Of a DNA stretch of 64,000 nt, positions 12,507 through 23,022 are shown piece after piece. Below the pieces are notes generated by a model. It searched no databases, had not been told where the DNA came from, and worked only from the letters and a program-made list of their open reading frames with translations. Position 1 is the stretch's first letter, and every line of letters starts with the position of its first letter. Where the stretch lies: NCBI GenBank assembly GCA_034008185.1, contig CM067091.1, positions 9,217,799 through 9,281,798 of the forward strand. Direction: 5' to 3'. A program made the translations under genes and the position numbers. The DNA is from Gorsachius magnificus. Its lineage: Eukaryota > Chordata > Aves > Pelecaniformes > Ardeidae.

Positions 12507-14399
12507 CATTTCTCTCTCCTGGTGCACTTTGCCTGGAACAACATGCAGGGCTGTGCAAAGCCATGACACAGCTGGGTTCCCAAAACACCATGGACCATGG
12601 CAGACACCAGGACACCTCCTCATGTAGGGTCCCATGTCTGTCCCAGGTAGCAGTGCAATGAAGTGGGCAGACACTGGGCTGCGTGTCACCTGGGGACCTG
12701 AAGTGACATGGCCATGCTGCAGTGAGCAGGAACCCAAGGAGCATTTGTGGTGGTTTGGAGAACTTTGGAGGTTTCTGCAATTACCCAGTTCTCTAGGATT
12801 TGAACTGCCAAAATCAGCTCCTAGCACTGACCCACAAACCAAAATGAGAGGTCAAGCAGCAGAAGAAGCAGAGGCTCTTGGTTTATGCTCAGCAGAAATC
12901 TGCAGGAAAAGGAGATACTCCAGCTGAAGAGTCACAGGTCTTCCAAGCAGGTGTGAGCACTGTCACTGCTTGGTAGAGGACAGCAAAACTCAATTTTCAG
13001 TGATGCTCCATGATGGAGACCCTGCAGAACTGGTAGGTGTTTGACATGCTCCATGCAGGAAAATGGGAGCTCCATACAGCACCATCTTGAAGGACACAAC
13101 CGGGTGGGGTGACCAGTCCATGGGAAGACTTGCACCTGCATGGCCTTCACCCAAGTAAGCATGGAGGAGATGGGAGCCCTTGCAAAGCTGGTGCCACTTA
13201 ACTGCATTGACAGACATGATGGGGCCAAGGTTCGTAGCTCAAATTGCCAAACTTAAGAAAGCAAAGGCTAGAGAAATGACCACCAATTTGCAATAAAAAG
13301 GTACCAGTCCTCTACCATTTCTTTTGTACATGAAAGTAAACCCCAGAGCAGAAAAAAATCAAATCAATCAGTACCATAGACTACGTACACAGAGCTTCAC
13401 ATCTGCTTTCCAAGGGCTTCTCCTAGGGTCTTATGTCTCTCAGCACAAGACTGCTACCTCCCTTCTGCTCTTCAGACTCCTCTTTCACGTGACAGTGATG
13501 CTGAGGCACCCTCAAGGTCCACTAGAGGAGACCACCACTATTGTTCCCACATGTAAGAGGACTGGTGATCTGCAGAGGGGGCACTGGCAAGGGTCTGCAT
13601 GTGCAAAACCTTTACTTCAGGTCACCCTTATGAATGACCCACCCATCTTGTCTCTGGGCTAGCTGTTTTCCTGGCTAGGGTTTCCAAGGAGCAGGCAGCT
13701 TCAGTGGGGAGAGGTGAAAGGGACAATGGAGCTAACCAGAGCTGTTAGACCTGCCCCAGGAAAGCTGCAGCAACAGTCACACGCTGCCTGCACACCAAAG
13801 AGCAGTGTGATGCAGTTTGCCTGCAGCTCCCACTGTAGGGGCACATCTCCCCCAGCACGCCTGGGCATGGCAGACAAAGGGATCAGGATGTGCACAGATG
13901 CTACTAACCCGGAAGAGCTTCACTGGAAATAATTAGCCCTTGTTAGGAGAAAATACTAGGGAAATTTTTGACAAAAAGTTGGGTAAAAAGCTTTTCCTGG
14001 GTTTTTTGCTCTCCCTGTCCAGAAAAGTCCCTCTCCTGTCCATCATTTATGATTTGGGGGCTTTGAAAGATTATTTTTCTTTGTCAGACTGGTGATTCAT
14101 GATGGATGAAAGAAATGGATGTTCCGAGGCTGCAGGGTCCCGAACTGCCCAACATTTGGGATGCCACCTAACGATTATCCTTAATTCATAGCACCACTGT
14201 AAAAGTGTCTGCCTCTGCACTCAGTGCAAGGACATCACCTGGTGTCTCTGCAGAGCTGCTTCATGAAAGCATGTGCATTAGTTGTGTTTTATTGAAAAAG
14301 GGGTTAATTTGTGCCCTCTTCTCCCCCAGGCACAGTAACACAATCAATCTCCACAGAGTCTCTTGGCTTTCTCCTCCCTTCTCCAGCCATCACTTCTTG

Positions 14400-14830
14400 G
14401 CTCTTAATAAATTATTCAGCTTTCCTAAATATGCATAGGGGTCTCATTAACAACTAATTTTGCTTATTTAAAACAACTGCATAATCAAACCACTATAGTG
14501 TTTTGCCTTTCTTATAGCCATGAATTATTCATGTGCTGGGAATCTGCATACAAATTTATTGATTCTTAAAGGGGCTCATTTTTCACAACCCAGAAAAAAA
14601 CAAACCCTGGTTATCCTGGTTTTGAACATTTTGGCCCAAACTCCCATTTAACAAAAGATACGGTGTTTTTCTGGGAACAGAAGCAGGCAAACCCCTAGCA
14701 TCACCAAATGCACCTGGAATTCCTGAGTGCGACAGAAGGGAGGGTTTCCAACATTGCAATTAATCATTTGCATGCTCTTGACCTGCAGCCCTTTCCCAGA
14801 GTATTAATCGCTTAATGCTGCAGCATCCAT
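14400..14830. promoter_or_regulatory. Candidate conserved enhancer block, AT-rich, homeodomain/POU sites
   Basis: A 430-bp AT-rich island in GC-richer DNA, without repeat signatures. It contains a perfect octamer ATTTGCAT at 14766-14773 fused to a TTAAT-type homeodomain core (CAATTAATC, 14758-14766), further TAAT cores near 14452 and 14804, and several ATTCAT/CATAAT motifs. The composition and texture are typical of conserved non-coding elements near developmental genes. Conservation cannot be seen from one genome. Confidence 0.35.
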
Positions 14831-15228
14831 TTCACACCGACTTCTTGGTGCCTCTAGGTGCCCCATATGAACCACAGAGAAGAACACCTGGGCAACGAAG
14901 GGACATCTTGTGAAGGCATGCAAAGCTACCAGTATCCAATCTGGACACCTGGATCCAATCTGGGCTTATCCCACAAAGAAAACACTGACGAAAAAAACAT
15001 GTACAGGTTCAAGAGGGAACATGCACTGGTTCATGCTTTCAGCCTTCAGGCCTGCTCAGCCACCACCACTGAGGGAAGCAGGGCATTAAGCACCCACACA
15101 CATGCCCCCGCACATGCACACCCCTTGATTCCTATACTGCCCTGTTGCATCTTGTCTCATTCTGAAGCTCTTCTGTAGAATTGTGTTTAGAGATCCCTGA
15201 GGAGCTGGTCCCATTCTGCTCTTAGGCT

Positions 15229-15565
15229 CACAGAATTATGGAGTAGTTCAGGTCAGAAGGGACCTCTGGAGGTTTCTAGTCCAACCTCTCACTCAAAGCA
15301 GGATCAGATATGAGACCAGACCAGGTTGCTCACAGCTTTATCCAGTCTTGTCCTGAAAACTTCCAAGGGTGGAGACTGCAAAACCTCTGAGCAATCTATT
15401 CCACTGCTTGACTACCCTCATGGTGAAGAATTTTTTCCTCATATCCATTCTGAAACTCTATTTTTTCAATTTATGTCCATTGTCTCTTGTCCTCCTGTCA
15501 TGCACTACTGTGAAGATCCTGGGTCTCTCTTCCTGATAAACTCCTACTTTCCCAAGCACTCCTGG
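15229..15565 (-). mobile_element. CR1 LINE 3' fragment, older type
   Basis: It begins with a decayed complement of the terminal repeat (CACAGAATTATGGAG), then GTCAGAAGGGACCTCTGGAGG and the complement of the ORF2 tail, including the CCTCATGGTGAAGAATTTTTTCC block. Diverged, 5'-truncated and non-coding. The upstream limit near 15565 is approximate. Confidence 0.87.
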
Positions 15566-18500
15566 TTATCACTGCTCTCCAGCATTCAAGGCCTGCCTAA
15601 ATCTCAGCCTGAGTTCAGGAGGAGCAGTGGCCTTAATAATGGCCACAGCATCACAAAAGCTTCCACAAACATCTCCTCATTCTCAAAAAGGGCATTTTTG
15701 GAGGAGGCTTCGACAACCCCATCCCATGAAAAGGGACTACAGTGAATGTTAGAAATGGAGCCATGGAGCAGTGACTTTCAACTCATTGTAAACAGAGAAG
15801 GATTTAGAACACCTGTGCATCTTCTTGTAGGTATCTCCAGGTCCTCAGTCCCTGGCAAATCATACCTGCTGGTGGTTGGAGGTCTGAAGAGGAGAAGAAG
15901 AGTGTCTCCACATTCCCCAGTGGAGTCCTTGGTATGAACCCCAGCACAGAAATCTTCTTCCTGAGGTATGCTATGGGCCTCCAGCCCAGAGGCAGGTCCA
16001 GAAATGCCAGGCAGAATCCCAGGCAATCCACATTGCTTGTGCTTGCAGGGTATTAGCAATGCTGCTTCCGTTGGCAAAAGCTGCAGGTGTTTCGGTCTTT
16101 GCAGAGAACCTTCAAGCTGCAGGTCCCTCAAGAGCTCTGACCTTCAGCTGTCTGGGGACACTCCAAGCTCAGGACAGTGCTCACAACTGCAAAGCCAGTG
16201 TCCACAAGCTCCCCACTCAGCTCCTAGTGGCTGTAGCAGTATTCACAGGGAGCCTGGCTTCACTGCAAGGATCGAGATTTCAGTTCATCTACTCCAACAC
16301 GGTGACCAAAAGCAGGGCAGCAGCACACCAAGCCCAAGGGCATTTGCAGTGCTTCCATTCAAGAAAAGGCATCCTGGCAGGGCCAGCTCCGGGCCATGTC
16401 CCTGGCAGCCTCTGGGTTCAGCACGCGTGGCCTCGGTCAGAGATGTCCTGTACGGGGCACAGCTGCACCTCCATAGCGTCTGCTGACAAGGCCATCGCTT
16501 AACTGCCCCATGTGCCATGTGGGTTTCCTCACTGAATGAACAGTAGATGGTTCATTTTATTTGTCCCTTGAGAACTGGTCAGGCTTTTTTTTTTTTTAGT
16601 GTTTGCTTAGTAAGGAACCAAATTGCTGTGTTTTAATTTGTCTTCTTACTCTTTTGTGATTAAAAAAACCCACTAGCCACAGGAGGAACATGAATCTGTA
16701 AATGTTTTTTTATAACACATCAGAGTCCTGAGACAAGATCTCCCTTTCTTCCTTTCCCTGTCTGTGTTGCTGGCTGGCTGGCTCTCTATCTATTCATCTG
16801 CTTGGCTGCAGCTTCCTGGGGTGCCACTCAGAAGCAACCACCACGTGGAGCAGTCTGAGGACCTGCTCCAAATCCCAGCCCCTACCTGTCCTGTGATGGT
16901 CTGGAGTTTTCAGCCAGGACTTGTTCAGGCAGGACCTGGTGGTGACAGCCACAGATAAGGCAGAAGGAACTGGGACGGGAAGATATGCTTTGCACAAAGT
17001 GTACGGTGGGATGCAGGATGCCTGTTGACTACTCCCCACCCACTCATTTAGCTTGAGGCAGTGATGTGCTGGCCCATCCTTGGAGGAGGGGATGGACCGG
17101 CTCCTTGCTGGCACTGCAGAGGTGCCAGCACATCGTGTCGCAGCAAGGTCACCTCAGAGTTGGCAGGACTATGCCGGTTATAACGCGCTGCTGTGAGTCA
17201 CTCGTGGCTCTGCCAGAGCTCCTCACACAGCACTTGAAGAAGGTAATCGCACTCAGGGTGACCTCCGGAGACCAAGGCACTGAGGAGATGGCAGGTATTT
17301 TCAGGCTGTTCTGGATCTCTTGTCAATGACCCACGTCCCTCTGCACCCAAAAGCCATTGTTTCTCCTCCCAGCTCGTGACACCTCTGTGATCCCAACCTC
17401 GGCTGCTCCTCCCCATGTGGCTTAGCTCTGCAGCCCCTCCACCAGTTGGGCTTTGCTGAAGAACTGGATGCTTCTGCCCTGTCTGCAGACTGGAGGGGGT
17501 GGGGGGGCAGTCTGGATGGGTGATGCAGGAAGGGTAGGAAAAAGGGAAAGCAAGGACAGAAAGGCACTGGGAGGAAAGGGTAGGGTAACACGGGTAAACT
17601 GTTCCTCGTAACCAAGGAGCTGAAGCAGCTGGACTGGTTTTCTGTAAACCAGAGTCCCGTGAATCTTTGGAAAAGCATTCAGTTGCTTAAGTGACAGGAA
17701 ACCTTCCTAAGATAGAGTAGCTAACATCCCTGCTCTGATCAAACAGATGAATGATCCCAGGAGAAACTTCATTTAATCGGAACAGCAGGAACTTGACAAA
17801 AGTCCCAGTTGTACCCCAAGGGACATGCTAACCAAAATCCTACTCTAGCAGACTTGCACACAGGCATCACTTTGCAACCCAGGAGCAGCTGTACTGACAC
17901 CAGTGGGTCTGCTTAAAGTGCATCCGAACACATGTTCTTGAGAGCTAATTTTGTACAAACAGCAGCCCTGAAACAGCAGCTTCTGCGAAAGGTGGCCAAG
18001 AAGACAGACAAGCAGCAAGGAAAAGAGACCGTTTCAAGTCTGGATGCTGAAGAAGTTCTTGGCAGTGTGGCAAGAAGGTTTTGGTTACTGTTGAAGAAGC
18101 AAGGTTGTGCTCTTGTTTTAGAAGAGGGTAGAAGGACATCTGTGAGTTCAAATACAAACCATCTGAAAGGCACCTGCATGACTTTAGTGGGGAGAGTGCT
18201 CGGATAGGGACCACGGTCTAACATTTAGCAGAAGGAAATCCATGTGTCACTTGAGACAGACCCCATCTTGCTCCAGGAAGTGTGCAAAGAGCCTCGGTGT
18301 CAAAAAAGTCCCCTTAACTACCTTGAGATTGAAATCTGCACTCCATGGCCCGTTTCCACCTTAACGGGAGAGGAAAGAGGTGCAAGCATGCTGGGTTCAT
18401 GCAGAACACGCTGCTGGTGGGCACCAACAACAAGGACAAGGAACATGGAGTTTCATGCAGAGGTTAACATGCCTCCAAAAATCAACCTGCATACATTGTA

Positions 18501-18681
18501 CGAGGTAGCTCTGTTGGACTTGGTGTGACTTCAGGTACCTCCTAGAAAAACTTAGAACTTTTTTCCTTTTTAAGGTCAGGCTTCTGTCTCAGTTTCTGTG
18601 CCTTCAGTCTGTCTCTGTTCCTCTGTTAGTCCCCTGCACTTTATAAGAGCTAAGTGCATCCCATGATTGTGGTACATAACT

Positions 18682-18815
18682 GGTAACCAGGATGTCTGGG
18701 TCCTGCGGAGGGTGGAGAAGGTGCTGTCCTCAACTTCTTGGGTGAGAATGAGCCAGTCACCTTCTTCTTGCATACCTCGTTTTCCCAGAAGGAGATGGTT
18801 CTATTTACCCACATT
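18682..18815 (+). mobile_element. Probable MIR-type SINE relic
   Basis: Ordered weak matches to a MIR-like element: GGTAACCAGGATGTCTGGGTCC, then GAGCCAGTCACCTTCTTC, then CTCGTTTTCCCAGAAGGAGATGG. These correspond to the head, the GGGCAAGTCACTT core and the CAGTTTTCCCATCTGTAAAATGG core. Highly diverged. Confidence 0.45.
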
Positions 18816-19259
18816 CATAAATACAGTTTTACAGCCTGAGTTAATGTTGATTTCCAGGTGACTGCACTGAAGTCTCTTCCAGTCCTTTAGCACCTGTTCA
18901 GAGCTTCAATCTTTCCCAGCACTTCACATGTCAACTGCAAACCAACACAGAAAGAAGAAGCTGATACGGGTGGTGTCAAAGCACGGCTCCTTCCTGCAGC
19001 TGCTCAGCATGTGTTCCCCTGGGACAGACCCCTCACACAGCACCCGAGAGGAGGAGATCACTTGCCTCCTCTAGATGCCTTTTACCCATCACACCTGTAC
19101 CTCCTGGCATACATTCCAGACCCGTTCTCCAGAGATAGGGGGCTGACCCGCTCTCGACACCTGTGTCCAGGCAGAGCCCAGCACATGCACACCCATTCCC
19201 CACCTACCCATGGCTTAGTAGGAGCAGATGCAATCTGTAAATGTCGTGAGATCAAATAC

Positions 19260-19500
19260 ACAAGCAGGTTGTTTATTGTTTACATCCTTGCTGCACATGC
19301 CTGAGTAGCTCTGCTGGACCCTGGCGGTGTCTGCACCAGCACCGTCCATCCCCAGCCGGCCTGCCTGCCCATAGCCGCCGCTGCCCTCCCTGCCCGCCCC
19401 ATGGAAACAGGGAGTGGTGAGGAATGTCTGGATTCCATAAGAAGCTGAGATACTCATATAGACACCATTAATTACAACTCTTAACATTTAATTACAGGTT
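19260..19500. promoter_or_regulatory. Candidate enhancer with paired forkhead and paired homeodomain sites
   Basis: Two adjacent forkhead cores lie at 19270-19276 (TGTTTAT) and 19277-19283 (TGTTTAC). Two TAATTA palindromes lie at 19469-19474 and 19489-19494, exactly 20 bp or about two helical turns apart, each followed by CA. The surrounding AT-rich DNA is not a recognised repeat. Enhancer function is inferred from site clustering only. Confidence 0.35.
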
Positions 19501-21739
19501 CCCTTGGTTTCCACTGTATATTTACAGCTGAAAAACCTTGCTAATTGCTTCTGTGTTTCCATAGCTAAGACGTGAACTTACGCTCTAACAATGGCAGAAC
19601 CACTCTCCACGTTCCAGACCAGCTTGTGACCTTAACCATCTACCACCCATTTATGGGCACCTAGAGAGAGCCGAGAGGAGGAGGATCCGGGTGTTCCTCA
19701 CCAACCTTGCCCCCCCACTTACAACAGCACATCCCAAAAATAGCCTCAAGCAGTTTAGGAGAACAAGAATCTCCTTGAGATCAGCAGAGGAACAGAGTTG
19801 CAGAGTAGAGCCTTCGCAGCCAGTAATCCATGGGAAAGCTGGGACCTTCCTGTACACAAGACACTGCTCCAGTGGAGCTCCTTCTAAATGGACTGCAAAC
19901 AAGATCTGATCTTTTGAAAAAACATGCAGATGGGAGCTAACTGGTCTCAGAGTCACACCCTGTGTCCTTCACCGAATGCACACAATTTCACAGGGATGCG
20001 TACAGGCACACTGTAGCGGGGACAGCACAGGCACTTACATTGTAGAACTGAGTCATACCGTGAAGTGTCCCATGCAACTTTGCTGCAGTTCCCTGCTCCC
20101 TTCCTGTTCTCTGTGGTGTGATGCTGCCTGTGCTTGGGTGGAGGGTGTAAGTCGCCATGATGGGTTTATGCTCCCCTTGGAGCAGCATAGCTCCAGGCCT
20201 GGAGGGGGGCAATGTCAGGGCACAGAGAGATGGGAGCATCCTTGTTTCTGCACTAATCTCAGCACTCTTCCTAGGAAGCTGGACCTGCAGAACTGGGCCT
20301 GAATTAGGATGTCAAACACCCCTCTGAGCTGGTTGTCTATTATCTCTGCTGCACGGAAGGCAGCTGCTTCCTCCAGCAGAATTAGGGGTTATGTGACCCA
20401 GGAAGAGGAGCCCACAGCACATTTTGTAAGATCACTCATTTTCCTCTGAAGATCCTCCCCCAGTGTTTGCCAAAGGGACAGGTCCAACTGGACAGGAGGC
20501 ACCTGGTTGTTCCCAGAACCAGACATGAGCTATGCAAATGCTCCCTTTCCTGCCCTCCCCAAACGGGAAAACTGCCTCGCACGGAGCCGCTCCCTGCCTT
20601 CCCTGGAAGCTGAGCCGCCATGGGAGGGACATGCCCATGGGATGAGTGTGCAGGAGCTCCACTCTGCAATGGTGAGGAGCAATGAGCTGAACCCAAACTT
20701 GGAAGGCAGGGAGCAGCAGCTGCCTTAGCCAGCTTCCCAGGACGGCTTTGCCAGGCTCCAGCCTCTGTATGCCCTTTCCGCCCTGGCACTCGGCATCACT
20801 GAAATCACCTGGAGACACTTCCTGCAGCCTTTTCCCACGGATTTTTCCAGCCCTGACTCTACAGGGCTTGGAAATCTCCTTCTCTCTTATCATATCGAAT
20901 GTACAAGCACCAACTTGCTTGAGGGGAACAGCAGTGAAATAACCCAGCCTGCAAACACAAACCAATGCGCCTGAGACTGCCCATGCTGCTTGGAGCACAC
21001 GTGCTCCCAGCTTGGCAATACACTCTCATCAGCAAGACGGTGTCACCATGACCCCTCCACAGGCTGCCCCACAAGGACCCTGTGGCAGCCCTGCAACTCC
21101 TCCTTCTGCTGGCAGCACCAGTGCTGCCGCGTCACTTAGGACAGCTTTGAAAGAGTGAAAGGACTCGTGCTATTTGTCTCACAGAGCTTAGTCCTCTGTG
21201 GTTCTGGGCTCCGCAGCACCACTACAGCCCACAGCATCAGCAACAAATATGTCTTTGTTTCTGGAAGGGAAGACAGAGAATATGCTCAGTGTGGTAGAAA
21301 TGTGACCGCTCCCTACTGCACTCTGCCCTACTTGGACACAGACAAGACAAATCCTACTGACTCCTGGCTTGTTCTCCTGCTCTGCTTTTGCTTGGGCTAG
21401 CACACCGAAAGCAACACACAGAGGCATCTACATCACCTGCTCAGCATCAGCTGCAGCTGCGTAAGGCTGGCCCCAGAAGAGCTAAGAGATCCCTCTGCAG
21501 CCAGGAGCCACCTTCCAAACCACACAAGGGCTTCAGCCCCTCTGAGATGGCAGGGGGATGAATCCCCACCATGGGCTAGGCAGTGGAGGGGAGGGGATAG
21601 GTGGGAATGCAACAGCCTCCACCCCATCATACATGCCCACACACATGGAAAAGGTGGTGGATGTGGGCCCAGAAGCTCTGCAAGGCAGCATGGTCCAGGC
21701 TGGGTACTGGGCTCAGCAGCACTGGGACCATGTAGCAGA

Positions 21740-21842
21740 ACAAACTCCAGGCCCTCTGCGTGCTTCAGTTTCTCCATCTCTAAAAAATGGGAACAATGAT
21801 AATTCACAGTTTTGGGGAAGTGCTAACCTGAGGTGTGAGGTT
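21740..21842 (+). mobile_element. MIR-type SINE relic
   Basis: The segment GCTTCAGTTTCTCCATCTC, TAAAAAATGGGAACAATGATAA and the later TGAGGTGTGAGG match the MIR core (CCTCAGTTTCCTCATCTGTAAAATGGGGATAATAA, GTTGTGAGG) in order and orientation. The flanks are too diverged to place. MIR elements are ancient and sparse in birds. Confidence 0.65.
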
Positions 21843-22502
21843 CTGTGCATGTCTTGTGGGTCTTCTTGAAAGATCTCCTGGGGACTGTCTCCTAGCACAC
21901 CTGAAGGTGAGGGTGGCTGCCTGGAGCAGGCACAGTGACCCAGGAGAGCCTGCATGGAAACCCCAGCCTTTCCTGTCTGTGTCAGTCATCTGGTGACACC
22001 AGAGAGGGGGTGTGCCTGATGCCACCGCTGTCTTATGAGCCCTTCATAAGGAGCATCCTCACTGTCTCACTGAAGAAACGAGCTGATGCACAACCACACC
22101 ACTTGGGAATTGGCTCTGGCGCTTTCTCGCCTAAGCCAGTCCACTGCAGCCCCAAGTCAGATGGCTGCAGCAGGCCATTGCTTAACTCATCCGCTCTTCC
22201 CTGAGGACAGATCCTTTGCATTTTGGCTTAATGTCACAGCAGAGTCATCCAAGGAGTCATGCAGCCCTGGGCCACATCTGTCCGAGCACAAAGCTATTGC
22301 CTAATCCCCAGGCCAGTACATAGCCATGCACTGCAAGACGTGCCTGGGGCACGGCTCACAGACCGTCCTTAAACATCAAACACCCATTTGGCCCAGGGAC
22401 GGATGGATCTGCGTTTAGCAGGTGGCATCCACTGGTTCCTCTGCAGCTTGGAAAGAAATCCCCTGTATGATGACGACTGTGAAAAGGCATCTCAGTCCTG
22501 AT

Positions 22503-23022
22503 AACTGTGTCCCGTTCTGGGTTCCCCAGTTCAAGAAAGATGAGGAACTCCTAGAGACAGTCCACAGGAGAGCAACAAGGATGATAAGGGGACTGGAGCA
22601 TCTCCCCTACGAGGAAAGGCTGAGAGAGCTGGGCTTGTTCAGCCTTGAGAAGAGAAGACTGAGAGGGGACCTCATCAACACGTACAAATATCTTAAGGGT
22701 GGATGTCACGAGTACGGAGCCAGACTCTTCTCAGTGGTGCCCAGCGCCAGGACAAGGGGCAATGGGCACAAACTGAAGCATAAGAGGTTCCAGTTGAATG
22801 TGAGGAAGAATGTCTTTACTTTGAGGGTGACCGAGCCCTGGAACAGGCTGCCCAGGGGAGTTGTGGAGTCTCTGAATATCTCTGGAGATATTCAACCCCT
22901 GCCTGGACGATGTCCTGTGCCCCCTGCTCTGGGTGAGCCTGCTTGAGCAGGGGGGTTGGACTGGGTGATCTCTGGACGTCCCTTTCAACCCTTGCCATTC
23001 TGTGATTCTGTGATTCTGTGAC
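22503..23022 (+). mobile_element. CR1 LINE 3' fragment, copy A of a near-identical inverted pair
   Basis: This holds the last part of CR1 ORF2, open from about 22520 to 22946. Recognisable parts are [39 protein letters not shown] and [12 protein letters not shown], followed by a 3'UTR ending in three TTCTGTGA-type repeats. About 520 bp is kept and the 5' part is missing. It pairs with 32352-33047 in the opposite orientation; by eye about ten differences separate them over the shared part. The fragment cannot move by itself because the endonuclease and most of the reverse transcriptase are absent. Confidence 0.96.

Larger units (their letters stand above)
9819..15228. other. Intergenic, with repeats and candidate regulatory blocks
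   Basis: Contains the polypyrimidine tract (10975), the GATA-bearing block (11155), the possible coding relic (11440-12226 minus), a MIR-like relic (12445) and the homeodomain/POU block (14400-14830). A faint CR1-like 3' segment near 10640-10690 (AAGACTTCCAAGGTCCCTTCCAGCC) is too short to call. Confidence 0.6.
15566..22502. other. Intergenic, with MIR relics and one candidate enhancer
   Basis: Unique DNA. Supported items inside are the MIR-like relics at 18682 and 21740, the forkhead/homeodomain cluster at 19260-19500 and a T13 run near 16585. A 91-residue plus-strand frame at 17932-18207 is lysine/leucine-rich and protein-like in places, but has no family match. I see no exon. Confidence 0.6.

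Noticed and set aside
17932..18207. 91-residue lysine-rich plus-strand frame
   Set aside because: Protein-like in places but short, with no family, splice or promoter support.
22422..22946. 174-residue plus-strand open frame
   Set aside because: Not a host gene: it is the tail of CR1 ORF2 with a random N-terminal extension into flanking DNA.
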